Shown: in pieces, positions 1 to 6,321 of the stretch
Position numbering within the stretch: the first letter of the stretch is position 1
How the letters are laid out: each line of letters begins with the position of its first letter
From: CAZTLE01 sp964614415
Lineage (GTDB): Bacteria; Bacteroidota; Bacteroidia; Flavobacteriales; Flavobacteriaceae
Reading direction: 5' to 3'
DNA: 9,454 bases
NCBI GenBank assembly: GCA_964614415.1
Contig: CAZTLE010000160.1
Coordinates: 1-9,454 of the forward strand
Notes under the pieces: model-generated
Databases searched by the model: none
Told to the model about the DNA's origin: nothing
The model's input: only the letters and a program-made list of their open reading frames with translations
Position numbers and translations under genes: made by a program

Positions 1-1031
1 AACGTCCCGAACAGGAGAATTGAAAACTTGGGGATCAAACCCCAGGAAAGATCCATGATATAATACGCCAGGAGGATCGTAATAGTTTGATGCAGGATAT
101 AAAAGGGATACACGGCTTCATTGCAATACGAAAGAGTCTTGCTGGGCTTGTTGAGGAGTTTGGTGCCAAATCCGAAAAGGGTTAGAATCCAGGCCCACAG
201 GTTAAACACTTTCAACAGGGCTTCGGAAAAATGAACCGCCATACCGTCCTCGAAGATCATGCGGATACCCAGAAGCATCCCGAATCCTACAATACCAAAT
301 ACCAGAAAGCGGAATCGATATTTTTCCACGGTTTTCCAAAATACATCCTGAACCGAGATCAGTAAGAATCCGGAGAAGAACAGGAACAGGTAATACACCA
401 GAGCGTACCAGTCACCCACCAGAGCATGTGTAGTAGGAAAGAAGGGCTCCATGAGAGCTTCAGTCAGGTAGACGGGAATAATGAAAATGAAAATCCCCGT
501 CGGATGTGCCACACGTCTTCGTATCCATGCCAGGAACGCTGTTTGTGGGTTCCTCCGCAGAAAATGGAAAAGAGGCACGAGTATCAATGAGAAAACCAAC
601 AAGTATGGAAGAAACCACAGGTGATGCCAACTTAGATTTCCTTCAGGATATAGGGGAATAAAAGCCTGGGAAGGCCAGAAGTCGAAATATCCACCCGTGA
701 ACTGACCGTTCACAATGCGTTCGATATACACTTGAGGTGGTACTATAAGCAACATACCAATAGTCAATGGAATCCATAACCTTCTGATACGCTCCCATGC
801 GAATTGTCCCCGGCTTCGTTTTCCCAGTGCATAATAAGTACCCATTCCGGAAATAACGAAGAGAATGGGAAGTCGCCATTGGTTAAGAAAATACATGGGG
901 TATACCATCCAGGTGTAAATTTCATTGTTCTTAATATGCCATCCCCAGGGAACGAAGAACATTCCCACATGATAGAAAATAAGAAGTCCGAAGACAATTA
1001 CTCGTAGCCAATCCAGATCGTGTCGTCTCAT
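1..1031 (-). CDS. Integral-membrane acyltransferase (acyltransferase-3 / OpgC-like family), 3' end outside window
   Basis: The minus-strand frame stays open from an ATG at 1031 to the window edge, giving 343 codons and no stop, so the C-terminus (probably some tens of residues) is missing. It reads as a polytopic membrane protein of about ten hydrophobic segments. Family marks are DLDWLRV at the N-terminus, Arg10 and His21 spaced as the R-X10-H motif known from acyltransferase-3 proteins (His is the likely catalytic base), SWHHLWFLPYL at 134-144, and NEAVYPFYILHQ at 304-315. Members move acyl groups across or onto membrane-exposed sugars, lipids or peptides; the substrate cannot be told here. 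Closest in style are the OpgC/MdoC-like proteins common in Bacteroidota. The gene lies 131 nt downstream of a LytTR regulator gene on the same strand and has its own candidate promoter. Family assignment is firm; the substrate is unknown. Confidence 0.9.
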   Translation of the reverse strand, partial: MRRHDLDWLRVIVFGLLIFYHVGMFFVPWGWHIKNNEIYTWMVYPMYFLNQWRLPILFVISGMGTYYALGKRSRGQFAWERIRRLWIPLTIGMLLIVPPQVYIERIVNGQFTGGYFDFWPSQAFIPLYPEGNLSWHHLWFLPYLLVFSLILVPLFHFLRRNPQTAFLAWIRRRVAHPTGIFIFIIPVYLTEALMEPFFPTTHALVGDWYALVYYLFLFFSGFLLISVQDVFWKTVEKYRFRFLVFGIVGFGMLLGIRMIFEDGMAVHFSEALLKVFNLWAWILTLFGFGTKLLNKPSKTLSYCNEAVYPFYILHQTITILLAYYIMDLSWGLIPKFSILLFGT

Positions 1032-1048
1032 GATTTTTTTGTTTTGAC

Positions 1049-1083
1049 CAAAGGTAGAAAGTCAATAAAAGCGGCGATCAAAA
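1049..1083 (-). promoter_or_regulatory. Candidate housekeeping promoter of the acyltransferase gene
   Basis: Read on the minus strand, TACCTTTG (1056-1049) matches the Bacteroidota -7 consensus TAnnTTTG exactly. TTTTG (1083-1079) lies upstream, leaving 22 nt between its TTG and the -7 box, within the 17-23 range described for flavobacterial promoters. The start codon follows 17 nt after the box, in an A-rich stretch, so the leader would be short. Exact consensus matches arise by chance in AT-rich gaps, so this is a good candidate and not proof. Confidence 0.55.
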
Positions 1084-1123
1084 TTGGGATCAATGCCAGG
1101 ACTATGGGATTAATAACACAAAC

Positions 1124-1153
1124 CTGTGATGAGTAACAAGGTGTCTGTGATGA
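1124..1153 (-). promoter_or_regulatory. Two 9-bp direct repeats, probable LytTR operator
   Basis: The plus strand carries CTGTGATGA at 1124-1132 and again at 1145-1153 (TCATCACAG on the minus strand), identical and separated by exactly 12 bp, so the repeats are 21 bp apart, about two helical turns. This is the geometry known for LytTR-domain proteins such as AgrA, which bind paired 9-bp direct repeats with a 12-13 bp spacer. The pair lies just past the stop codon of the LytTR gene and about 40 bp upstream of the -33 element of the acyltransferase promoter. I infer that the neighbouring LytTR protein binds here to control the acyltransferase gene. The match is in geometry; the target sequence of this regulator is not known. 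Confidence 0.55.
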
Positions 1154-1162
1154 ATGGCACGC

Positions 1163-2050
1163 CTAGAAGTTTTCGAAGGCCTTTTCGAACCTGGAAATAG
1201 AATTGCGCGCCACGGGAATTTGATCCTCTGCACCAACGAGTGACAATTTATAACCCTGGGCATTTCCGGACACGGCTTCAATCTTTCGGAGGTTTACGAG
1301 GTACGAACGGTGACTGCGAAACAGATGTTTGATTGTCGCAACCTGACCTGCAAAATCGGTTAATGTAATGCGTTTGATCGCTTTCTCTACTATTCCGTTT
1401 TTGTACATGTAGATTTCCAGGTAATTGCCTTCAGACCTGGCGTAAAGGAAGGAATTGAGGTCGAGTTCAAAGTCATCAGATTTCACACCCGTAACGATAG
1501 GTATATGTTGCTCGGATGTTTGGGTAGCGCCCTTGGTTATGAGCAAACTCACCAGTGACGCCTTGTTCACATTCTTTTTGTACGACCTGTTGAAATTGTA
1601 TGGCAACCAGATACACAGGAATAGAAGGCCGATAAGATAACCATGCGACATTTCTTCCCGGAGGTATCGCCAGGACCAGTTGTCCGGGTTGTCATAGATA
1701 AGATCTCGTATCAAAAATTGTCCAATGCCCATGACGGTGAGAAAAATGAAGAAGAATATGATCTCCTTGCCAAGGGTCCAATTATCCGTGTTTATGAATG
1801 ACCTGGTAATTACCGAAAAGGGTATGAACAGCAGTGCCGGCACGAGACTATGAATGGCACAAATAAGGAAAAACGGCATTTTGTGCTCCGCATAGTCATT
1901 GTTAAAGGGTTCGAAGAGATAAATGAAATTGAATCCAACAATGAACACTACCAACGATACCCAAACCAATGCTTTGCCCTGATAGTAAAACGGATACGGT
2001 TGTTTGATCAAATGCTGAATTTTGAGTGGCATGGTGGACTGGCTCAACAC
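1163..2050 (-). CDS. Membrane-anchored LytTR-family transcriptional regulator
   Basis: The product is a 295-residue regulator. The N-terminal half has four hydrophobic helices at about 27-47, 58-80, 96-114 and 136-152. The C-terminal third (about 190-295) is a LytTR DNA-binding domain, recognised by ARSEGNYLEIY (204-214), FRSHRSYLVNLRKI (244-257) and IPVARNSISRF (278-288). There is no receiver domain, so phosphotransfer control as in classic LytT/AgrA is not expected. A signal sensed in or at the membrane is more likely. The longest reading starts with GTG at 2050; an in-frame ATG at 2032 (residue 7) is at least as likely, and neither has a clear Shine-Dalgarno sequence. It is 34 nt downstream of the gene at 2085-2498 and is followed by the direct repeats at 1124-1153 and the acyltransferase gene, its probable target. 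Confidence 0.9.
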   Translation of the reverse strand: MLSQSTMPLKIQHLIKQPYPFYYQGKALVWVSLVVFIVGFNFIYLFEPFNNDYAEHKMPFFLICAIHSLVPALLFIPFSVITRSFINTDNWTLGKEIIFFFIFLTVMGIGQFLIRDLIYDNPDNWSWRYLREEMSHGYLIGLLFLCIWLPYNFNRSYKKNVNKASLVSLLITKGATQTSEQHIPIVTGVKSDDFELDLNSFLYARSEGNYLEIYMYKNGIVEKAIKRITLTDFAGQVATIKHLFRSHRSYLVNLRKIEAVSGNAQGYKLSLVGAEDQIPVARNSISRFEKAFENF

Positions 2051-2084
2051 TAAGTTACAAAACGGGCTTCACTTTGAATAGCTT

Positions 2085-2498
2085 CTAGTCAAACGGTGCT
2101 ACATCGGGATCGAGAAACTTACGTCGGGCTTCCGGAGAATTGAATATGTCAATACTGTAATGAGAATCCAGGAGGTCCTTGAATTTGGTTTTCAGCCTGG
2201 GAAATTCCTGAATAAGTCCCTTAAATGAGTCGGCTTTAGATCGCCTCATGAAATGATCCACCGCTTTTATGGCGGCGATGGTCACGGTATCATTGTATTT
2301 ATCCGGGGCCCCGTGGGCCGAAGCAAATGCCTTGATCTGTGCCGATACCTCCTCACATGCCTCTTCTATACCGGTTTTCCGAAGGTGGATCCATGCCAGT
2401 CTTAAGTGTGCTTCGTGAGAGAACAATGAGGGATCGAATGAACCTTTCCGGAATTGGATTTCAAACTGTTCGTCCGAAAGCCGATAGTGTGATTCCAT
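2085..2498 (-). CDS. Conserved hypothetical protein, 137 aa
   Basis: I do not recognise a named function. The protein is small, soluble and probably mostly helical, with no signal peptide or membrane segment. The conserved-looking blocks are SHEAHLRLAWIHLR (27-40), KYNDTVT (67-73) and the C-terminal SPEARRKFLDPDVAPF (121-136). The His-rich first block with DTVT recalls a widespread uncharacterised family with an FxHxxHlrlAW pattern, known to me only as hypothetical proteins. The two His of SHEAH could bind a metal or be catalytic, but that is a guess. The ATG at 2498 is the natural start. It follows the hydrolase gene by 23 nt and precedes the LytTR gene by 34 nt, all on the same strand, so it is probably co-transcribed with the hydrolase. 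Confidence 0.75.
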   Translation of the reverse strand: MESHYRLSDEQFEIQFRKGSFDPSLFSHEAHLRLAWIHLRKTGIEEACEEVSAQIKAFASAHGAPDKYNDTVTIAAIKAVDHFMRRSKADSFKGLIQEFPRLKTKFKDLLDSHYSIDIFNSPEARRKFLDPDVAPFD

Positions 2499-2521
2499 GG
2501 CTTGTAGTTTATAGTTTGTAC

Positions 2522-3439
2522 TTATTGAGCGCTTTCGATAATAAAATCCGTCAGATCTTCCAGAAACTCTGCACTGAGGTAGGTCTTCTCGGAATTTAAT
2601 ATAGCATGACGGCCGTCCGGGTACACTTCAACCCTGAGATGATTCAGCTTGCCATTCGCTTCTCTGATCCGTTCCAGACTTCGTTCGACCGGGCAATTGG
2701 TGTCGTTCTCTCCGAATGCGATTAAAACCGGAATACCTACTTCCTCCCACCACGGTGCAGGATCAAATGAAATGAAAGGTTTGATGTGCTCTTTCTCCAT
2801 CAGGTTTTTAGTTGTCACTTTGGATACCCATTGAGCAATGAAACCGTATGTATGTTGCGCAATATTATTCTTCTCTTCGAAGTAAAGCTGTTCCTCACCT
2901 GTTGCCAGTGTTCCCGAGATGTCCACAGCATACGCAAGATCACCACTATCGGCTGCGACCACGGCTGCGATCCACCCTCCCTGACTTACACCGACAATCC
3001 CGATATTCGAGGGATCGAGTTGTTCCTGGTCTTTTGCCCATCGAACGGCGGCATGTGTGTCTTCAGCCAGCGCCTCCACATCGAGACCTCGCCAGTCACC
3101 CTGTGACTTTTCACAACCCCGCTTATCCGGTAACAGAACCGCAATCCCTTTCTCTCTAAGCTCCCTGACAACAGCCAGGTACCAGGAATTGTCACGGGAA
3201 CTACAACCGGAACCATGTATGATCACGGCGGTAGGATAGGGCGGTGGAATGTCCGGAAGGAACAGCATGCCCGAGAGTGAAGTCCCGTCCGAACTGCTAA
3301 AGGTCATCTCGCTATACTCCAATTCGGCAAGTTCGGGTCCGCGAAATTCGGCCAACGGATGACTGCGATCCTTGAACAATAGCGGAAGTAGCAGAAGTAC
3401 TATCAGAATTAAAAGGGCAAGGCCAATTTTTCGTTTCAT
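2522..3439 (-). CDS. Membrane-anchored or exported alpha/beta hydrolase (S9/dienelactone hydrolase-like)
   Basis: The 305-residue product starts MKRK followed by a long hydrophobic stretch (about 5-22), which is an N-terminal anchor or an uncleaved signal. There is no lipobox Cys. The rest is an alpha/beta-hydrolase fold: oxyanion-region HGSG (75-78), DKRG (105-108), nucleophile elbow GVSQG (150-154) with Ser152, acid Asp246 in FGENDTNCP, and His278 in DGRHAI. The full triad is present, so it should be an active esterase or peptidase acting at the periplasmic side. The substrate cannot be deduced. The start ATG at 3439 is supported by the hydrophobic leader. It lies 51 nt after the methyltransferase gene and may belong to the sigma-factor operon or have its own start. 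No clear terminator or consensus promoter is visible in that gap. Confidence 0.9.
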   Translation of the reverse strand: MKRKIGLALLILIVLLLLPLLFKDRSHPLAEFRGPELAELEYSEMTFSSSDGTSLSGMLFLPDIPPPYPTAVIIHGSGCSSRDNSWYLAVVRELREKGIAVLLPDKRGCEKSQGDWRGLDVEALAEDTHAAVRWAKDQEQLDPSNIGIVGVSQGGWIAAVVAADSGDLAYAVDISGTLATGEEQLYFEEKNNIAQHTYGFIAQWVSKVTTKNLMEKEHIKPFISFDPAPWWEEVGIPVLIAFGENDTNCPVERSLERIREANGKLNHLRVEVYPDGRHAILNSEKTYLSAEFLEDLTDFIIESAQ

Positions 3440-3490
3440 CGATCGGGTAGTTTCTAAAGTTAGTTGTCAGTATCGAAATTTGGTTACAAT

Positions 3491-4267
3491 CTACGATCTT
3501 TTCGGAAGACCCAGGAGGTAGAGGATCTTTCCGGGGCCTGATTTCACTTTGCCTATTTCCCAGTCATAGGATTCCGAATGTTCCAAATCGTCCACTAGTG
3601 CCTGCATTTCTGGTACGGAATATGTCCGCAATGCTGAGACCAATCCGTCCCACAGGACAAACAACGGTACAATTGGAATAAGGTAGGTAAACAAAATACG
3701 CCCCCATTTGAACGGTCGGATGAAGGGCGTTGAGAGTAATACGCTAATAGGAGATACAAGCATGCCGACGATGGAGGGAAGGTCGCGTTCCTGGCCCTCG
3801 AAAATAGCTATTGTACTCCCATTATCCAGGGCATTTTGAAGGATGGACTTCGCATCCCTGGGTTTGAAGTGATGTAGCAGCAGAAACATTGTACGGACGC
3901 CTTTAAGATGCGACGGGACGTCCAGGGCATTGACCGGTTGATCGATGTATTCAACATTGTCCAAAAGACCGGATGTATATGTAAAGGCCGATTTATTGGG
4001 ATAATAATCCGTAAGGACCAATGTCAGATCCGGACGTTCTTTGAGTAGTTCATTGTGAAGCCAGAGCCAACCGCCCCCGCCTCCAGAGCCCAGATCTACG
4101 ATTCGGTTGGTGCCGTCGTGTTGAATAGCTCTTGAAAGCAGCGGTATGATACTTCTGTATATCTTGAGTTTGTTGGACAGAAATTGAAGGAAATCGGTGC
4201 CGTAGTTTCTCAGGAACGAAGGAAACCAGGACAGGTCTTCAAACTCAAAAAGATGTATGCGGGCCAT
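3491..4267 (-). CDS. Class I SAM-dependent methyltransferase with hydrophobic C-terminal segments
   Basis: The 258-residue protein has a Rossmann methyltransferase core. Motif I is IVDLGSGGGGG (56-66), the acidic cofactor-binding turn is LTDYYPN (85-91), FLLLHHF (128-134) matches the end of strand 4, and AIFEGQERD (154-162) follows strand 5. Residues 164-182 and 189-206 are then strongly hydrophobic and end in VPLFVLWDGLVSALRTY (200-216), which looks conserved. This insertion suggests membrane association or a hydrophobic substrate such as a lipid or quinone. The nature of the substrate is inference only. The ATG at 4267 is 9 nt after the anti-sigma stop codon, so the gene is almost certainly translated from the sigma/anti-sigma transcript. 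This ties it to whatever signal the sigma factor answers. Confidence 0.88.
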   Translation of the reverse strand: MARIHLFEFEDLSWFPSFLRNYGTDFLQFLSNKLKIYRSIIPLLSRAIQHDGTNRIVDLGSGGGGGWLWLHNELLKERPDLTLVLTDYYPNKSAFTYTSGLLDNVEYIDQPVNALDVPSHLKGVRTMFLLLHHFKPRDAKSILQNALDNGSTIAIFEGQERDLPSIVGMLVSPISVLLSTPFIRPFKWGRILFTYLIPIVPLFVLWDGLVSALRTYSVPEMQALVDDLEHSESYDWEIGKVKSGPGKILYLLGLPKRS

Positions 4268-4276
4268 AGCCGGAAA

Positions 4277-5062
4277 TTAAAGGACGGCGTTGGATATAAG
4301 TTGCTCTACGGTAGGATGGTCGCTTCCACCGGCAGGTTCTATGGTAATATTCACGGACTCGGCATGTTCGATATACTTCATGGCTATAAGACCTTTCTCT
4401 TTTGGAATGACCCCCATGTCGATCATTTCTCCTTCTACATCCGCCCACATCTGGAAGGTTCTGTCATCCCCGATATCGGGCAGTCCGTTCGGGTTTAATA
4501 CTACCGTTTTCAGATCGTGATTTATAAAGGTAATGGCCGTGGCTTCGGGAAGCTTGTCGTTTCCGGCCAGTGTGAGTTGCACCGTATTAGGTTGATTAAT
4601 GGCCTGAAGCCACTGTTGAGTTTCAGAATAATTATTCTCCAAACGGTCAATTCGGTCGCGTAGTTCGTTAGTCTCATTTTCAACGGTGACCAATGAGTCT
4701 TTGGCATCCTGCCACTGGGTGTACATCCAAACCGTGCTTAACAGGAGTATTCCGGCCAGCGAAGCCGCAATAGCAAAACGATAGGAGTTTTTCCGAAGTG
4801 GGATAACCGGAGTTTCCTTAACATCCTCGGCCGATTGAGAAATTGCCTGTTCAATGCCATTTTTTAGGTGAGCCGGTGGTTCGATAGCATTTTCAAAAGC
4901 CATCCTTCTGAAATCTTCCTGTAACAGATCGTAATGATCACGAAGGTCGCTGTGCTCTTGTAAGCCACGTTCTACCTGGGCCTGTTCTTCGACAGAAAGG
5001 TCTCCAAGTAGGTATTGCTCAAGCAAACCGGATTCTATGATCGTTTTCTTATCCATTTGCAT
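4277..5062 (-). CDS. Transmembrane anti-sigma factor, RskA type
   Basis: The 261-residue protein is laid out as a single-pass anti-sigma factor. The N-terminal cytoplasmic part (1-90) carries SGLLEQYLLGDLSVEEQ, as in anti-sigma-K domains. A transmembrane helix spans about 95-114. A heptad-like charged stretch (116-155) is a probable coiled coil. A periplasmic RskA domain (about 160-261) includes TFQMWADVEGEMIDMG (202-217) and ITIEPAGGSDHPT (239-251), hallmark features of the family. There are no cysteines, so it is not a zinc-binding (ZAS) anti-sigma factor. It should hold the neighbouring sigma factor at the membrane until regulated proteolysis frees it, as known for mycobacterial RskA. The ATG at 5062 overlaps the sigma gene by 14 nt; a second in-frame ATG at 5056 would still overlap by 8 nt, so translational coupling holds either way. 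Confidence 0.92.
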   Translation of the reverse strand: MQMDKKTIIESGLLEQYLLGDLSVEEQAQVERGLQEHSDLRDHYDLLQEDFRRMAFENAIEPPAHLKNGIEQAISQSAEDVKETPVIPLRKNSYRFAIAASLAGILLLSTVWMYTQWQDAKDSLVTVENETNELRDRIDRLENNYSETQQWLQAINQPNTVQLTLAGNDKLPEATAITFINHDLKTVVLNPNGLPDIGDDRTFQMWADVEGEMIDMGVIPKEKGLIAMKYIEHAESVNITIEPAGGSDHPTVEQLISNAVL

Positions 5063-5609
5063 TCGTCCTTGAGGCGATTAATAAAAGAATCAACTCGTCC
5101 TTATACATAACCCTGAGTTTCTTAAGGGCTTGTTGTATGTAGGACTTAAAAGTTCCCAGAGGGACACCCATTTCTTCGTGCGCTTCCCGATGCGTCAATC
5201 CATTAAAATACACAAGCTCTATAGCCCGCTGATGATGCGGGTCAAGCTTGCGGAGACATCCGTTGAGTTGCGACACGTCTATTTCAGAACGATCTTCTTC
5301 TACATCTTTATATACACCGATATCCTCCTTTTGGATGAGCTTTTTTTGAGATCGTATCGAGTTTAAGGCTGTATTTCGCGCAATTTGATAGGTCCAGGTA
5401 AAAATTTTCCCTTTTTCGGGATTGTAGGACCCCGATTTCTGCCAGATTTTCACAAAAGTTTCCTGGAGCACATCCTGAGCAACAGCTTCATCTTTACATA
5501 TGCGTACAATAACTCCGTATAGTGCCGCCGAATACTTATCATACAGGGAGGTAAGGGCCCTTTGTTGGCCCGCTTGTATCTGCGTGATTAGTTCCTGGTC
5601 GGTCGGCAT
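5049..5609 (-). CDS. ECF RNA polymerase sigma factor, SigK-like
   Basis: At 186 residues this is a normal-sized ECF sigma factor. Region 2 (about 20-90) includes SLYDKYSAALYG, DVLQETFVKIWQ (46-57) and FTWTYQIARNTALNSIRSQ (70-88). Region 4 (about 118-168) includes RAIELVYFNGLTHREAHEEMGVPLGTFKSY in total, split over the helix-turn-helix. The start of region 4 (Leu-Asp-x-x-x-Gln-Arg then Ala-Ile-Glu-Leu-x-Tyr-Phe) and its RskA partner place it with the SigK group. The recognition helix is odd: the common basic residues after GT(V/F)K are replaced by Tyr-Ile-Gln-Gln. The C-terminus adds a short hydrophobic tail (LILLLIAS, 173-180). It overlaps the anti-sigma gene and is divergent from the fasciclin gene, the likely target by analogy with SigK-MPT70/83. 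Confidence 0.93.
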   Translation of the reverse strand: MPTDQELITQIQAGQQRALTSLYDKYSAALYGVIVRICKDEAVAQDVLQETFVKIWQKSGSYNPEKGKIFTWTYQIARNTALNSIRSQKKLIQKEDIGVYKDVEEDRSEIDVSQLNGCLRKLDPHHQRAIELVYFNGLTHREAHEEMGVPLGTFKSYIQQALKKLRVMYKDELILLLIASRTNANG

Positions 5610-5621
5610 GTGATGAAAAGA

Positions 5622-5654
5622 ATACCCTCAAATGTAAAAAAAATTCAGGGGTAT
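5622..5654. promoter_or_regulatory. Divergent control region between sigma factor and fasciclin genes, with inverted GGGTAT boxes
   Basis: The 125-nt gap 5610-5734 separates two divergent genes. It contains ATACCC (5622-5627) and GGGTAT (5649-5654), a perfect 6-bp inverted pair 21 nt apart. Each strand therefore carries a GGGTAT pointing toward its own gene, followed shortly by ATC. Between them, on the minus strand, TACATTTG (5636-5629) is an exact TAnnTTTG -7 box, with a TTTG 24 nt upstream (5664-5661), slightly too far for the usual spacing. This is the best candidate promoter for the sigma operon. The plus strand has no good housekeeping promoter before the fasciclin gene. TCATCC at 5656-5661 could be a -35 element for the SigK-like factor, but that is weak. 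Confidence 0.4.
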
Positions 5655-5734
5655 CTCATCCAAATCTTAGAAGGCTGTGTATATAGATTGTAAAGCGCGC
5701 AAAAAACATGTGTAACTATTAAAAGAAAAAGAAA

Positions 5735-6271
5735 ATGAAAAAAGTAATTTACGGATTGTTTGCAGTAGCATTGTTTGCTTTTGCACCAACAACAAACGCT
5801 CAAGCTTCTTATGAAAATAGAGCAGAACCAACTATAGTAGAGATTGCGGTTTCAAACGATGATTTTTCAACTCTGGTAGCCGCTCTTAAGGCCGCCGGTC
5901 TTGTAGATGCCTTAAGCGGAGACGGACCTTTCACGGTTTTCGCTCCTAATAATGCAGCTTTCGCAAAGATCGATTCCAAAACATTGAACTCTTTGCTGGA
6001 ACCAAAGAACAAAGAGACACTTACTTCCATCCTTACATATCACGTAGTACCTGGAAACTTAATGGCCAGCGATGTGGTAAAAGCATTGGAAAAGGGTAAT
6101 GGAAAAGCCGAGGTAACTACCTTGAACGGACAGAAACTAACTGTGGTAAAAAACAGCAAAGGTATCTGGCTTAAGGACCAGGCAGGAAATTACAGTCAGA
6201 TTACAGCAACAGACATTAAAGGTTCGAATGGAGTGATCCATGTTATCGGAAGTGTGGTGATGCCCAAATAG
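5735..6271 (+). CDS. Secreted fasciclin-domain protein (MPT70/MPB70-like)
   Basis: The 178-residue product has a signal peptide (MKK, hydrophobic 4-17, and a likely signal peptidase I site after NAQA, residues 21-24). A single FAS1 domain fills the rest. Its H1 motif is FTVFAPNNAAF (66-76), the Tyr-His motif is YHVVPG (102-107), and the H2 motif is GVIHVIGSVVMP (166-177). FAS1 domains act in adhesion and matrix contacts, so the protein probably works in the periplasm or outside the cell. The A-rich leader before the ATG (AAAAGAAAAAGAAA) is typical of well-translated Bacteroidota genes. Its codons look more A/T-rich and regular than the neighbours', as expected for high expression. It is divergent from the sigma/anti-sigma pair, its probable regulators, and ends at a strong terminator. 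Confidence 0.95.
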   Translation: MKKVIYGLFAVALFAFAPTTNAQASYENRAEPTIVEIAVSNDDFSTLVAALKAAGLVDALSGDGPFTVFAPNNAAFAKIDSKTLNSLLEPKNKETLTSILTYHVVPGNLMASDVVKALEKGNGKAEVTTLNGQKLTVVKNSKGIWLKDQAGNYSQITATDIKGSNGVIHVIGSVVMPK

Positions 6272-6293
6272 TGGCATGTTGTTTTGAGATGCG

Positions 6294-6320
6294 AAACACC
6301 GCCTTCGGGCGGTGTTTTTT
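6294..6320 (+). terminator. Rho-independent terminator with UUCG tetraloop
   Basis: A perfect 10-bp stem, AAACACCGCC (6294-6303) pairing with GGCGGTGTTT (6308-6317), is closed by a C(TTCG)G tetraloop, the most stable kind, and runs into TTTTTT (6315-6320). It starts 22 nt after the fasciclin stop codon. It also abuts the stop codon of the convergent acetyltransferase gene (6322-6324). On the minus strand the stem is followed by only TTTCGC, so it would be a weaker terminator in that direction, though it may still stop or stabilise that transcript. Confidence 0.93.
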
Positions 6321-6321
6321 G

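Noticed and set aside
643..1007. Short frames on both strands of up to 78 codons
   Set aside because: They fall within the acyltransferase gene, which is open across the whole region in another minus-strand frame and has the family motifs.
2051..2084. Terminator between the 137-aa gene and the LytTR gene
   Set aside because: No GC-rich stem followed by a T run is visible in these 34 nt.
2786..3159. Overlapping plus-strand open frames of about 103-106 codons
   Set aside because: They are antisense to the alpha/beta hydrolase with its complete catalytic triad. Their products are Cys- or Arg/Pro-rich and look like shadows.
3440..3490. Promoter for the hydrolase (TAACTTTA resembling a -7 box)
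   Set aside because: The last base misses the consensus and the only suitable TTG is 24 nt upstream, so the support is too weak to call.
4277..5062. Zinc-binding (ZAS) type anti-sigma factor
   Set aside because: The protein has no cysteines; the C-terminal domain is of RskA type.
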